Both the position numbers and the translations under genes were made by a program. A stretch of DNA of 64,000 bases from Bacteroidota bacterium (GTDB taxonomy: Bacteria > Bacteroidota > Bacteroidia > AKYH767-A > OLB10), in contig JADKIC010000007.1 of assembly GCA_016721435.1 (NCBI GenBank), positions 12,781-76,780 on the forward strand, written 5' to 3'. The notes below the pieces were generated by a model. The model did not search any database and was not told where the DNA came from. It worked only from the letters and a program-made list of their open reading frames with translations. This document shows, piece by piece, positions 29,350-40,605 of this stretch. Each line of letters begins with the position of its first letter. Position 1 is the first letter of the stretch.

Positions 29350-30835
29350 GTGTCTAAAGTAACCCTCATCCTCCCCCACCAATTGTTCGCCGATCATCCG
29401 GCCTTGCAACCGGAGAGAGCGGTCCTGCTGCTTGAAGATGAGCTTTTTCTTCAGCCACTTTAATTTTCACAAACAAAAACTTGCTTTTCATCGTGCCTCC
29501 ATGAAAGCATATGAAGCAAAATTAAAAACTGAAAAGTATAAAGTCACCTACCTCGATGCCATTCATACAAAATCGAAGTTGGAAAAGTTGTTCGGAGATT
29601 TAGGCAAGAAAGGAATCACAGAAATTCATGTCTGTGATCCGGTTGACTATTTGGCAAACAGGCGACTGCATCGCTATGCCAATCAAAATAAAATAAAATT
29701 AAATAGCTACCCTTCGCCCCACTTTTTTGATAGCAGCAGTTATGGAAAAGAGCACTTTGGAAGTAAAAATAAATTTCATCTCACCGAATACTATATTGCA
29801 CAACGCAAGCGATATCAAATTCTGGTAGAAGAGGAAAAGGCAACAGGAGGAAAATGGACTTTTGATATCGAAAACCGAAAAAAAATTCCTGCCAATGTTC
29901 CACTACCCCGGTATCAATGGGAAAAAGAGGATGTGCATTATTCCGAGGCAACAGCTTATGTGAACAAACATTTTAAAAACAATATCGGCGAGCTGAATGA
30001 GATACGTTATCCCATTACACACAGGCAGGCCCAAATTTGGCTAGATGAGTTCTTGAAAAACAGATTTATGAATTATGGTATTTATCAGGATGCCATTGTT
30101 GAGGAAGATGGATTTTTATTTCACAGCATCATCACTCCGATGCTCAACACCGGATTACTTGATCCTCAAACCATCGTCCAGAAAGCACTGGAAGCAGGTA
30201 CCCGATATCATATTCCGATGAACTCTTTAGAAGGATTTATCCGGCAAATTATTGGATGGCGTGAATACATCCGGCATATCTATGAACTAAAGGGTGTACA
30301 GCAACGCACAACAAATTATTTTCAACATGACCGAAAAATTCCGGAAAGCTTTTATACAGGAAGCACAGGAATCAAACCTGTTGACATCGCCATAAAGAGA
30401 GTTTTAAAATCCGGTTACACTCACCATATTGAACGCCTGATGGTACTAGGGAATTTTATGTTACTCTGTGAATTCGATCCGGATGACGTATACCGATGGT
30501 TCATGGAGTTGTTTATCGATTCCTATGATTGGGTCATGGTGCCCAATGTTTATGGCATGAGTCAATTTGCCGATGGGGGATTGATGAGTACCAAGCCCTA
30601 TATCTCCGGCTCCAACTATATTCTGAAAATGAGCAATTATAAAAAAGGGACTTGGTCTGATAGCGAAGCCTTGATTTGGGATGCGCTCTACTGGCGATTC
30701 ATTGGCAAACACAAAGCATTTTTCCTGAAAAACCCCCGTATGAGCATGATGGTCCGCCAGTTGGAAAAAATGGATAAAAACAGGTACGATACACTCATGC
30801 AAACTGCAGAAAAATACCTGCAAAGCTTACGTTAG
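29350..30835 (+). CDS. cryptochrome/photolyase-related flavoprotein without the usual iron-sulphur cysteines (N-terminus frameshifted)
   Basis: A member of the prokaryotic (6-4) photolyase/CryPro group that repairs UV photoproducts with FAD. A GTG at 29350 starts 'SKVTLILPHQLFADHPAL..AVLLLEDELF'. An indel in the T run at about 29437-29442 shifts frame, after which 'FSHFNFHKQKLAFHRASMKAYE' continues as a 467-codon frame. Typical parts are 'HVCDPVDYLANRRL', 'FHSIITPMLNTGLL', 'PMNSLEGFIRQIIGWREYIR', 'HHIERLMVLGNFMLLCEFDP' and 'VMVPNVYGMSQFADGG'. The family's C-terminal Cys pair region here reads 'SNYKKGTWSDSEALIWDALYW' and has no Cys, so the 4Fe-4S cluster is probably absent. Confidence 0.85.
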
Positions 30836-31485
30836 AAAATACCATCATCATCCCTGTCAGACAGTCTCGGATAAATAATCATCACATTTCAAGAGATCAT
30901 CTATCGTCAAATACTAGATCATCAGATCCAAATTCAACACACTTTCAAACATGTCACTCGCTACGGAGAACTTCAAATCAACACATCGCGAGGCTTCGCG
31001 ACCAAATCTTCAAATTAACACATCGCGAGGCTTCGCGATCAAATTAACTGACTGACCGATGCAGGCGATCACTATGCTATACGCTGCGAGGTAAATGCCT
31101 ACCGAAACCTCAATTCAACAGAAATTTTAAGGACCGTAATCCTTCGAAAGAAAGGTATTATCAGCGCTTAATTTGCTGTTGAAGCTTTTAGAAATAGGAT
31201 GGTTTATATCCTGTTTCTATTTTTCTCCTTTCATTACAATGATATGACAGGTTCTTTGAAAAAACACAAACCTTCTTAAACAAAATAATTTTCATTTAGT
31301 TTTTACTGCTTCAAAAAATACAATCTCTCCAAAATAAAGTACAAGGACACTTTTTCGAAGAAACGGCCTAAAGCTTTAATAAACATGTCATTAAAAACAT
31401 GTTTAACCTTTTAACAGCTCCCCATAAACAAAGTTAAACAACGCTTGTTATTGAATGGAACTAAACATAAAACTATTATTAAACA
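30836..31485. other. intergenic stretch without a gene
   Basis: The 650 bp hold a 37-bp tandem duplication (30971-31044), AT-rich sequence and a 10-bp inverted word AAACATG.CATTAAAAACATG near 31383-31400. I see no coding frame. Confidence 0.4.
30971..31044. repeat. 37-bp direct repeat containing a palindrome
   Basis: Two adjacent units (30971-31007 and 31008-31044) begin CTTCAAATYAACACATCGCG and differ at two positions. Each holds the near-palindrome TCGCGAGGCTTCGCGA. The 'CTTCAAAT' word also appears in the GATTTGAAGATG repeats near 38.2 and 48.7 kb, in the opposite sense. Confidence 0.7.
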
Positions 31486-34283
31486 ATGACACTCAAAAAA
31501 TCTTTACTTGCTTTACTGCTTGCAACCGCTTTCTCCGCAGAGAGTATGGCTCAGGCAGAACTCCAGGTGATTCACAATTGTGCAGATCCTGCAGCAGCTA
31601 CTGTTGATGTTTATATCAACGGCGCGCTTACATTAAATGATTTTGCTTTCAGAACAGCAACTTCATTTTTAACAGTTCCTTCGGGAGTGAACATTGACAT
31701 AGGTATTGCCCCCGGTAATAGCACCAGTGCCAATGACACCATCGTTAACATTCCGCGAACATTCGTACAAAACGAACGCTATGTAGCCATTGCCAGCGGA
31801 GTGCTTACACCCTCTTCATTTGCAACTAACCCGGATGCGGTTTCTACCAGCTTCAGATTGCGATTCTCCGCTAACATCCGTAACGCTGCGCAGAATGCAG
31901 GTGAAGTAGACTTAAAAGTATTTCACGGCGCCACGGATGCACCCACGGTGGATGTACTTGCACAAGGTGCAGGCATTCTGATTGACGATGCCGCGTATAC
32001 TGATTTCGCTCCTTACATCAGTGTACCTGCCGGAGATTATCTGCTCGACATCACACCGGGCAGTAATAACTCTGTTATCGTAGCCACTTTCTCTGCCGAG
32101 TTGAATGGACTCGCCGGTGGTGCTGCAGTGGTTTTCGCTTCAGGTTTCCTTGACCCTTCTCAAAATCAAAATGGTGCTGACTTTGGATTATTCGCAGCAT
32201 TGCCAAGTGGTGCAGTAGTTACCTTGAATAAAGTAGGTAATGCACGTTTACAGGTAATTCATAATGCAGCAGATCCAGCAGCGGCATCAGTAGATGTTTA
32301 TGTCAACGGAGCACTCTTATTGGATAACTTCAATTTCCGTGAAGCAACACCTTTCATTGATGTGAACAGCGGACAAACTTTGAACATAGGTATAGCAGGT
32401 GGTAACAGTACAAGTGCCAACGATACTTTAGTAAACATTCCAGTTGTTTTGAATGATGGCGGAACTTATGTAGCTGTTGCTAACGGTGTATTAAATCCTG
32501 CCAGCTTCTCTGCAAATCCGGAAGGCATTTCAACCGGATTTCAATTGCTCTTGTTCAGCGGAATGCAGGAAACAGGATTGAACGGTGCTAATGTAGACCT
32601 TGCTGTATTGCATGGAGCCACCGATGCACCTGCAGTGGATGTATATGCCCGCAATGTAGCTCAGCTTATTGACAGTATCACTTACACCAGCCTTCAGGGT
32701 TACATCAACGTACCTGCTGCTGATTATTTATTGGATATTACTCCTGCTGCAGGAAGTCCGATTATTGCTACTTACTTTGCACCACTTAGCGGATTAACAG
32801 GCGGTGCAGCTGTAGTATTTGCTTCAGGATTCTTAGACCCTGCCAACAATCAAAATGGAGCAGCGTTCGGTTTGTTCGCAGCCCTTCCCAACGGAACTGT
32901 CATTGCATTAAATGACACATCCAACTCTCGTCTACAGGTAATTCACAATAGCGCTGACCCTGCAGCAAGCACAGTTGACGTATATGTAAATGGCGGATTA
33001 TTGTTGGATGATTTTGCATTCCGCGCGGCTACTCCCTACATCAACGTTCCCTCTGATGTAGTTCTTAACATCGGTATAGCACCGGGTAATAGCAGTTCTG
33101 TAAACGATACCATTGTAAATATACCTGTTACACTCATGAACGGCAGCACCTATGTGGCCATCGCCAGTGGTGTGTTAAACCCTGCTTCATTTGCTGCAAA
33201 TCCTGATGCGGTACCTACAGGATTTCAATTGATTCTCTCCGATGGGATGCGTGAATCAGCGAACAATGCAGGTGAGGTTGATTTTCGTGTATTGCACGGT
33301 GCAACGGATGCTCCGGGTGTTGATGTTGCTGCCAGAAATGTAGCTACATTGGTAAACGGTGCTTCCTATACTGACTTCACAGGATATATAAATGTACCTG
33401 CTAACACCTACCTTCTGGATGTAAAAGCAGCAGGTACAAATACTATAGTGGCCAGCTTTACTGCTCCGTTAAGTCTTATTCCTGATCAATCGGCAGTAGT
33501 CTTCGCTTCCGGATTTTTAAATCCTGCCACCAATCAGAATGGTGAAGCCTTCGGTTTGTTTGCCGCATTGGCAGATGGTTCAGTAGTGACCTTCCCTGCA
33601 ACAAGTGCAGCCCGCTTACAGGTCATTCACAATTGTGCAGATCCGGTTGCTGACAGTGTGGATGTTTATGTAAACGGCACCTTATTACTTGACAACTTCG
33701 CCTTCCGTACCGCTACTCCATTCATCGATATTGCAGCAGATACTCCAATAGAAATTGGTATTGCTCCAAAGACTTCAACCTCTGCTAATGATACGCTTGT
33801 TAACTACACTGTCACTTTTGTGAATGGTGAAACTTAGGAAATAACAACAGCATCATCGTTGCCGCGTATGCTGCTAACTTAAGTACCTTAGGTGGTGGAA
33901 CAGCGGTAGTATTTGCTTCCGGATTTCTTGACCCTGCTACCAACCAGAATGGTGAAGCATTCGGATTGTATGCTGCATTGGTTGATGGAACAGTCATTGC
34001 CTTCCCGGTAGTAACTGGAGTGGATGAGATAAACAATGATGTATTGGAATCTGCGTACCCTAATCCCGCATCTAATCTCTTTAACATCGTATTAAAACCA
34101 AATACTGTAGCAGAAGCTTTCAATATTACTGATGTTACCGGAAAGGTATTGATCACTCAGCCGGTGTTAAACAACAGCAATACATTGTCAGTTGATGTGA
34201 GTAGTCTTGCAGCAGGTACTTACCTGATCAACATCTTCGCTAATGGTGAGATGGCTGTGCAACGATTCAGTGTAGTGAAATAA
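31486..34283 (+). CDS. DUF4397 repeat surface protein with type IX secretion signal (internal break)
   Basis: A signal peptide 'MTLKKSLLALLLATAFSAESMAQ' precedes tandem modules of about 228 residues, each with two DUF4397 halves. Modules start with 'LQVIHN.ADP' at nt 31561, 32247, 32932 and 33616. Each has 'NIGIAPGNS..ANDT', then 'HGATDAP.VDV', then 'AVVFASGFL.P..NQNG'. The fourth module stops after 'FVNGET' at 33837 and resumes at 'GNNNSIIVAAYAANLS', so about 115 residues are missing. Residues after 'VTGVDEINNDV' form the type A sorting domain (AYPNPASNLFNIV ... LAAGTYLINI). It is likely an outer-surface protein; its ligand is unknown. Confidence 0.85.
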
Positions 34284-34303
34284 TAACAAAAAGCCAAAAC
34301 AAA

Positions 34304-34333
34304 AACCCGGTGCTGCGAAGTACCGGGTTTTTT
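34304..34333 (+). terminator. rho-independent terminator
   Basis: AACCCGGT (34304-34311) pairs perfectly with ACCGGGTT (34322-34329), loop of ten bases, followed by a T-rich run to 34338. It lies 21 bp after the DUF4397 gene stop. Confidence 0.85.
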
Positions 34334-34339
34334 ATTTTA

Positions 34340-35067
34340 ATGAACTGCTCCTGTTTTCGCCCCTTTTCTTGATGATATTTTTCAACCTTATTGTTATAAC
34401 ATAATACAATATTTATAGATGGTTTTTTGGTGTCTCAGCGACGACGTTAGTTGGGGATTTTAAATTGATAGATTAAATTCCACTTACTGTGCTTCCCGAA
34501 AACTACTCTGCGACACCTCTCCCGGTTGCTACCGGGATCTGCGAGAAACCCTTCAACGCGAAACCTTGCGATACTTTCCGTTTGAAAATAAATTAGATTG
34601 TAGAAAAATACTAATTGAAATTTAAGTGAAAAAAGATCTCGTCCTCCTGGAAATCGTCCTTTTTTTACCACGGCACAAAGATCACTAAGGAATCACGGAG
34701 GACTTTTCTTAAACAAGAAAATATATTACTTCCAAACATTCTTTATTTCGAGGCAACGTAGCCTTCACGATCTATTCATTTGACTAGAGAATTTTTATAT
34801 GCGGCAAGTCATTTTGTATGTTTTAGACACATTTTTTGAGGATATATTTCAGCACTATAGTTATGGTACTAATGTTATATATATAAGTGATTTTTGTGTT
34901 TCCCATCGACGAAGCAGGAAAAAGCCAAAACAATGTGTTCTTTATGATTTCGAAGGGCAGTTGGTTATCATTTAGTCTCTTTAAAAATTAACTTTCCCTA
35001 CCATCCATACTATCTAAAAATAGTAATCATTAATCTTACCAGCTCTGAACGAACCTTCTTCTCAAAT
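34340..35067. other. intergenic stretch without a gene
   Basis: About 730 bp. A dispersed ACCACGGCACAAAG-type repeat sits at 34668-34706. A 74-codon frame on the minus strand has no recognised similarity and overlaps this repeat. Nothing else is supported. Confidence 0.4.
34668..34706. repeat. dispersed ACCAC...GGAGGAC repeat
   Basis: TTTTTTTACCACGGCACAAAG, a short spacer, then AATCACGGAGGACTTTTC. A related copy lies at 49063-49113 (TTTTTTACCACTGAGGCACGC ... GAACACGGAGGACTTTTTC). The word family is a common intergenic dispersed repeat; its origin is unknown. Confidence 0.5.
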
Positions 35068-35709
35068 TTAATCTTCCAGATTATCGTATTCAAAGATCGG
35101 ATGATCCAATTTAGATCCGGGAGGCAAGTGTAATAAGGGTCGGATGACACCGTCGTGCAGGTCATACACCCATCCATGCAAATGAGGGCCATTGTTTTGA
35201 ACCCATGACTTTTGGACGATGGAAGTTTTCGCGAGATTCAGCACTTGCTCGGAGACATTCAACTCAATCAATCGATTTAGTTTTTCATCTTCAGTTCCCA
35301 ACATTTCAATTTCATCCTGATGATAACGATAAACATCCTTAATATTTCTGAGCCACTTATTGATGAGTCCGTAACTATGATTGGTCATGGCGGCTTTCAC
35401 TCCTCCACAGCCGTAATGCCCGCAAACAATGATATGCTTCACCTTTAATATTTCCACGGCATATTGCAACACACTCAGCAAATTCAAATCGGTATGCACG
35501 ACCATATTGGCGATATTGCGATGGATAAATATTTGTCCGGGTGTAGTTTGAGTAATCTGGTTGGGGGGTACCCGGCTATCAGAGCAACCTATCCATAAAA
35601 AATCAGGCGACTGCACATTCACAAGATTCTCAAAAAAGAGTGGATCGCTTTCCACCATTTTTCCGGCCCATTTCTTATTAGCCGATAATAATTCTTCCAG
35701 TGCGTTCAT
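35068..35709 (-). CDS. beta-class carbonic anhydrase
   Basis: Zinc enzyme that interconverts CO2 and bicarbonate. The 213 residues match the family. Zinc ligands and dyad are seen in 'GCSDSRVPPNQI' (Cys42, Asp44, Arg46) and 'CGHYGCGGVKAA' (His and Cys near residues 98-101). 'HRNIANMV' precedes the second motif as usual. It is cytoplasmic, with no signal peptide. A consensus -7 element lies 45 bp upstream of the ATG. It appears monocistronic. Confidence 0.96.
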   Translation of the reverse strand: MNALEELLSANKKWAGKMVESDPLFFENLVNVQSPDFLWIGCSDSRVPPNQITQTTPGQIFIHRNIANMVVHTDLNLLSVLQYAVEILKVKHIIVCGHYGCGGVKAAMTNHSYGLINKWLRNIKDVYRYHQDEIEMLGTEDEKLNRLIELNVSEQVLNLAKTSIVQKSWVQNNGPHLHGWVYDLHDGVIRPLLHLPPGSKLDHPIFEYDNLED

Positions 35710-35754
35710 TGTGATAAGTTAAAGATTCAATTCAATCCACAAAAAATAAGTAAC

Positions 35755-35762
35755 CAAAGGTA
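35755..35762 (-). promoter_or_regulatory. Bacteroidota -7 element (TACCTTTG) for carbonic anhydrase
   Basis: CAAAGGTA on the plus strand is TACCTTTG on the minus strand, an exact TAnnTTTG match. A leader of about 40 nt would result. Confidence 0.5.
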
Positions 35763-35846
35763 ATACTATTCCTGTTTAAGCTTCAAAAGAAGAGAAACTA
35801 AGTAAGAAAATGCGCTTCAGCTGTTTATCGGTCACTCCTACTCTAA

Positions 35847-35885
35847 TAAAAAAAGCAGCCATCAAAATGATTGACGGCTGCTTTT
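35847..35885 (-). terminator. rho-independent terminator after the S46 peptidase
   Basis: AAAAGCAGCC (35851-35860) pairs perfectly with GGCTGCTTTT (35876-35885); the loop is 15 bases. On the minus strand the stem is followed by TTTATTAG. It lies 19 bp beyond the peptidase stop. Confidence 0.8.
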
Positions 35886-35903
35886 ATTAGACTTCACTTT
35901 CTA

Positions 35904-38080
35904 TTATCGAATAATCTTCATTTCATTCAGGAGATGTCCGGCACCGCCAAATTTATCAAGAATAAAGAGGGTATAGCGGATATCCACACAAATGGTGCGC
36001 TGGAATTGTGGTTCGAATGCGAAATCACTGGAGATCGCTTCCCAGTTGCCATCGAATGCAGTTCCGATGAGCTCACCCTTACCATTGATGACGGGACTTC
36101 CGGAGTTACCACCGGTGATATCATTATCGGTGAGGAAACAGATATGCAATTCACCATCCTTATCGGCGTACTGCCCGAAATCCTTCTTCTTCATCATATC
36201 AATAAGCTTCGGTGGCGCGTCAAATTCAATATCACCAGGTGAGTACTTTTCAATAACGCCTTTCGAAGTGGTGTACTCTTTAAATGAAACGGCATCCTTT
36301 CCTTTGTACGGTAATACGCGACCGTAAGTAAGACGCATACTGCCATTGGCATCCGGTGTAAACAAACGATCAGGACTCATTTCCATCACACCGGCCTGGA
36401 ACAAACGATTCGCTTTACTCAATTGCGTATTGATCTTCGTAATTTCCGGCTGCATCTTCGTCGTCAATTCTGTCAAATAACCATTGGTCACGCTATAAAT
36501 CGGATCTTTTGCAATGTTTTCAGAGATGGAGATTTCAAAAATTTTGCAAATTTATCTTTGTTCACGAAGAAAGATTTCTTCCACATTTCTTCTGCCATAG
36601 CGGTATAATCCTTCTTGTGCTTATTGGCCATATTCACGAGTGCTGCAGGTAATTGTGCATTATCCAGATCCTCGACCAAATGCATTAACACGGAGGCTAG
36701 TACTTTCTTTTCAATGGGATCGTGGAACTCTTTAAAATCTTTATCCAGATCTGCTGCCATTTCAGCTGCCATCTTTTTCGCTTCTTCTTTCTTTGATTTA
36801 TCCGCGAGCAACGCTTCCAGGGGACCCATTCCCATCGCAAATGTCATGGGTTGTGAGTTGGAAATACCATCTTGAAGGTAAACACCGAACATGCCGTACT
36901 TATCAATTTGACTATAGGCTTGAGTATACAGGTTGATTACATCATTGTATTTGGTATGATTGCCACTTTTAACCCAGGCTGCAAACTTGTTTTCCTCCTG
37001 TTTCCTGCGATCATAAATATTTAACTTCTTCAATGCATCGGCTTCGCCCATAAATTTCTTCCAATAATTGCTGAGTCCGGCATATTTATCGGAGTACATC
37101 AATTTAATTTTCGGGTCCTTATGCATGGACTCTTCATAGATATCCAGAATATCACGACGCACTTTTACACGCATTGGACGTTCTTTCTCTGCATAAAATT
37201 TAATGCCATCACTGTAGGTATAGCGCTGTGTACGTCCGGGATAACCCAGAATCATTGCATAGCTGTTCTCCTGTGGCCCCTGAATATTGATCGGGAAGAA
37301 AAACTTAGGTGCATAAGGTTTATTTTCCTTACTGAATTTAGCCGGCTTATTGTTGGCATCGGTATAAATACGGAAGAGGCTGATATCGCAGGTATGACGT
37401 GGCCACTCCCAGTTATCTGTCTCACCGCCAAATTTTCCGATATTCTCGGGAGGTGTTCCTACCAGACGGATATCAGTAAACACTTCGTAATACATCGCCA
37501 GGCAACGGTTTCCTGCCCAAAAAGGAATGACCTCGATCACATACATGTCTTTACTCTCGCCGAGCGCATCCTTTAACTTCGCAGTAGCTGCTTTCATAGC
37601 GGCACCAACGGCTTTTGTCCTGGCTGCTTCATCATCTCCGGCAGGAAGACTATCTAAAATCATGGAAGTAACATCCTCCACCTTTGAAAGCAGACCAATG
37701 TTAAAATTTGCAGGACGCTCTTCATTCTGCGTCTTCGCCCAGAAACCATTTTTCAAAATATTATCTTCATTGGTACTCAATTCCTGAATGGCACCATACC
37801 CACAATGATGATTCGTTAAAAAGAGACCTTGTTGAGAAATGATTTCCCCTGTACAAAACATTCTGTTCTGTTTGCTCATCAAGCGAACAATCCCATCCTT
37901 CACACAAGCTTTATTGATACTGTAAATATCTTCAGCTGTCAATTGTAATCCACGGGCTTGCATTGAATCCTGCAATTGCTTAATCAGGAAGAGCGGCCAC
38001 ATCCCTTCATCCGCACGTACTTGCTGCCCGAAACCGATTCCGAGAATCAGCAGTAAACCAATTATTTTTTTCTTTATCAT
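35904..38080 (-). CDS. S46 family dipeptidyl-peptidase (frameshifted)
   Basis: A DPP7/DPP11-type serine exopeptidase, normally periplasmic or outer-membrane linked, releasing dipeptides from peptide N-termini. The signal peptide is 'MIKKKIIGLLLILGIGFGQQVRA'. The catalytic His is in 'LFLTNHHCGYGAI' near residue 90, the Asp probably in 'DNWEWPRHTCDISLFR' near residue 225, and the Ser in 'TGGNSGSPVINGKGELIG' near the C-terminus. The frame from 38080 ends at 36488. It continues in another frame as 'PIYSVTNGYLTELTT' from about 36505, so one indel breaks it. Joined length of about 720 residues is normal. DPP7 and DPP11 cannot be separated from sequence alone here. Confidence 0.93.
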
Positions 38081-38497
38081 CTTTTAATTTTCTTAAGTAA
38101 CTGCAAAGTAATGAAATTACCGCATTGCAGGCACCTCTGTTGGTCGAGGAATAAAAGGTGTTTGTCTAATTTTCGGGGTAAAAATGATTTTTGGAAGGAA
38201 ACTAACTTATAGTTTCAAAAGAAGGATTTGAAAATTTGAAGATGGGTTGATTTGAAGATGGGTATATGGGTTGATTTGAAGATGTGTATGGGTTGATAGA
38301 TGATAGCTCTTGATTGGAGTCAGGTTTGTCGCGAGCTTTAGCTCGTGATCGCGGGCGAAAATTTCCTAAACGAGATGGAGCCTCACCAAAGATGGGTGGA
38401 TCATCATTGGGAGTATGTCGGGAGGCAACGAGACGCTGTTCGCAGTTGTTAACGCCGCCACCGATTGTCTGATCTAGAGATTGAAAGCGAAATAAGG
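38081..38497. repeat. intergenic repeats: GATTTGAAGATGGG tract and GCGAGC hairpin
   Basis: From 38222 to 38300 the words GATTTGAAGATGGG and GGGTTGATTTGAAGATG recur four times with small changes. GCGAGCTTTAGCTCGT at 38331-38346 is a short hairpin (GCGAGC/GCTCGT with TTTA loop). No gene is seen. The same word family occurs at 48736-48792 downstream of the GT9 gene. Confidence 0.55.
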
Positions 38498-39760
38498 TCA
38501 GATAATAATACCTGCAATAGTAGCGCTGAGGTAAGAGGCGAGGGTGCCGCAGAAGAGGGCTTTGAGTCCGAGGCGGGCGAGGTCACCGCGGCGGCCGGGA
38601 GCTAATTCACCAATGCCTCCGATTTGCATGCCTACGCTGGAAAAATTGGCGAAGCCGCAAATGGCAATGGAGACAATGAGCAGTCCTTTTTCGGTGAGTA
38701 TTGGTACCGATTTATTCGCCAGATTCTGGAAAGCGACGAATTCATTGATGGTGAGCTTTTGTCCGAGAAGGGTGGCTACATTGTTGACATCTGTTGCAGG
38801 AACTCCCATCGCCCAGGCCATCGGGTAAAACAGCTTCCCGAAAATCCAGTTGAGGGTGAGATCAAAATCCGGATTAAAAATATGGGCTATTCGTACCAAG
38901 GACCAATCGACCAATGCAATCAATGCAATAAAACCGATCAGCATCGCGATCACATTCATGGCGATCTTAAATCCATCTCCCGCGCCGTGTGAAATAGCAT
39001 CTACCACATTGATATACGGACTCTTTACTTCGAGTTTCACATTGCCCATCGTCTCGCTTTCCTTCGTTTCAGGAAAAACAATTTTGGAAATCACCAGTGC
39101 TCCCGGGGCAGCCATGAGACTCGCTGCAATCAGTTTCGGTGCCAGATCAAATCCTGCTGCAGCTCCCATATTGACATACACCACTAAAATTCCTCCGGCA
39201 ATACAAGCTAAACTACCACTCATACTCGCCAGCAATTCGCTATTGGTCATTCCGGCAAGATACGGACGAATCATCACCTGCGCTTCTACTTGTCCGACGA
39301 AGGCACTGGCCACATTACTCAAGGCCTCTGCCCCACTCACGCGCATCACAAAATTCATCGCCTTCGCAATCACCGACACCACCTTTTGCATGATGCTGAA
39401 ATGATACAGGATCGCCACTAAAACACAAACCAGAATAATCGTTGCGGTCACATTAAACGCAAACACAAATCCTCCGGCTGCATAATTGGCCACAGTACCA
39501 TCAAACTGCACCGCACCGAGTCCACCATACACAAATGAAGCACCCTGCCGGGCGAACATCTCTATCTTCTCCATGCCGTGACCGATATACTGAAAAAATG
39601 CAGTAACAGGAGGAATCTTTAGAACCAGCACCGCAATGCATAACTGCAATAAAAGACCACTAATCACCAGTCGTTTATTTATTGCCTTTCTATTGTTACT
39701 GGCGAGAAGTGCCAATCCAAGTATTAATACAATGCCAATTAATCCGGTGAGTCTTTCCAT
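38498..39760 (-). CDS. concentrative nucleoside transporter (CNT/NupC family)
   Basis: The 420-residue membrane protein has about ten helices and family signatures: 'FQYIGHGMEKIEMFARQGASFVYGG' near residue 60, 'VASAFVGQVEAQVMIRPYL' near residue 150, 'SGSLACIAGGILVVYVNMGA' near residue 180 and 'NEFVAFQNLANKSV' near residue 335. 'ICGFANFSSVGMQIGGIGELAPGRR' marks the C-terminal substrate-binding hairpin. It imports nucleosides with Na+ or H+. The CNT call is firm; specificity is not. Confidence 0.94.
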   Translation of the reverse strand: MERLTGLIGIVLILGLALLASNNRKAINKRLVISGLLLQLCIAVLVLKIPPVTAFFQYIGHGMEKIEMFARQGASFVYGGLGAVQFDGTVANYAAGGFVFAFNVTATIILVCVLVAILYHFSIMQKVVSVIAKAMNFVMRVSGAEALSNVASAFVGQVEAQVMIRPYLAGMTNSELLASMSGSLACIAGGILVVYVNMGAAAGFDLAPKLIAASLMAAPGALVISKIVFPETKESETMGNVKLEVKSPYINVVDAISHGAGDGFKIAMNVIAMLIGFIALIALVDWSLVRIAHIFNPDFDLTLNWIFGKLFYPMAWAMGVPATDVNNVATLLGQKLTINEFVAFQNLANKSVPILTEKGLLIVSIAICGFANFSSVGMQIGGIGELAPGRRGDLARLGLKALFCGTLASYLSATIAGIII

Positions 39761-39799
39761 AATCCGTTTGTTCGGGAGGATGAAAGTAGATAAAAAATG

Positions 39800-39880
39800 G
39801 CTTCCGGCCTCCGGCTTCCGGCTACCAGCTTCCGGCTTCCGGCTGGGGGCTACCGGCTTCCGGCTACCAGCTACCGGCTT
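39800..39880. repeat. heptanucleotide repeat tract (CTTCCGG / CTACCGG)
   Basis: About eleven heptamers of the form CTDCCRG run head to tail: CTTCCGG, CCTCCGG, CTTCCGG, CTACCAG and so on. The same heptamer builds the tracts at 40574-40770, 41849-41950, 42513-42546 and 4859-4880. It is 40 bp upstream of the nucleoside transporter start. Confidence 0.8.
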
Positions 39881-40160
39881 TGGGTTGTTGGCCTTCTGTT
39901 TCCAGCAGTAGACTTTAGGACGAAAGGTTAAAGATCCAGTATATCATGGGTGCATGTGTAGAGGAAGTCTTAATTGAAATTTAACATTTATAGAAAATCT
40001 AAACGTTTATATTCGAATACAAGTACTTATAAAATGACTATGCCTAAATCACTATGTACTTTTGTGCTATAAACTGTTTGTCAAGAAACTGCTTTAAATA
40101 GAAGAACAATATATCTGCAGAGATTCATTTCTAATTGAATCAAATTTAAAATTATCAATA

Positions 40161-40605
40161 ATGAAGAATTTTAAGAAATTAAAAATTTGGGAAAACGGGA
40201 TGGAGGTGGTTGAGATTGTCTATAGAACTTCCGGTCAATTTCCGATAGAAGAAAAATTTGGTTTAACATCACAAATCAGAAGATCGGCGGTGTCTATTCC
40301 ATCAAATATTTCTGAAGGGTAGTTCACGAAAATCAGATAAAGACAAAGCGAGATTCATTGAAATAGCAATTGGATCTGCTTACGAAACAGAAACTCAACT
40401 ATTGATTGCTAAAAGATTGAAATTTATAGATGAGTCAGAATGCAATATCATTCTTGATAAACTCGATTCATTACAGGGATCCATGTTTAAGTTTCACTCG
40501 ACACTCATTGACTCTGGTAAAATTAAAACCAGAGTTTTAATAGGACTTTGCATATTGGCAACTATTGTTTTGGCCTCCGGCTACCGGCTACCGGCTGCCA
40601 GCTGA
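40161..40605 (+). CDS. four-helix bundle protein (23S rRNA intervening-sequence type), frameshifted
   Basis: Starts 'MKNFKKLKIWENGMEVVEIVYRTS' and continues 'FPIEEKFGLTSQIRRSAVSIPSNISEG', the signature of the S23/IVS-like four-helix bundle family. A T inserted at about 40320 (GGGTAGTTC) makes a stop. The next frame reads 'SRKSDKDKARFIEIAIGSAYETETQLLIAKRL' and 'DKLDSLQGSMFKF'. The C-terminal about 15 residues (VLASGYRLPAAS) are encoded by the heptamer repeat tract, so the original C-terminus was probably extended by repeats. The function is unknown; it may bind RNA. Confidence 0.8.

Noticed and set aside
34447..34671. A 74-codon minus-strand frame
   Set aside because: It overlaps a dispersed repeat, has no recognisable start signals or similarity and sits in otherwise non-coding sequence.
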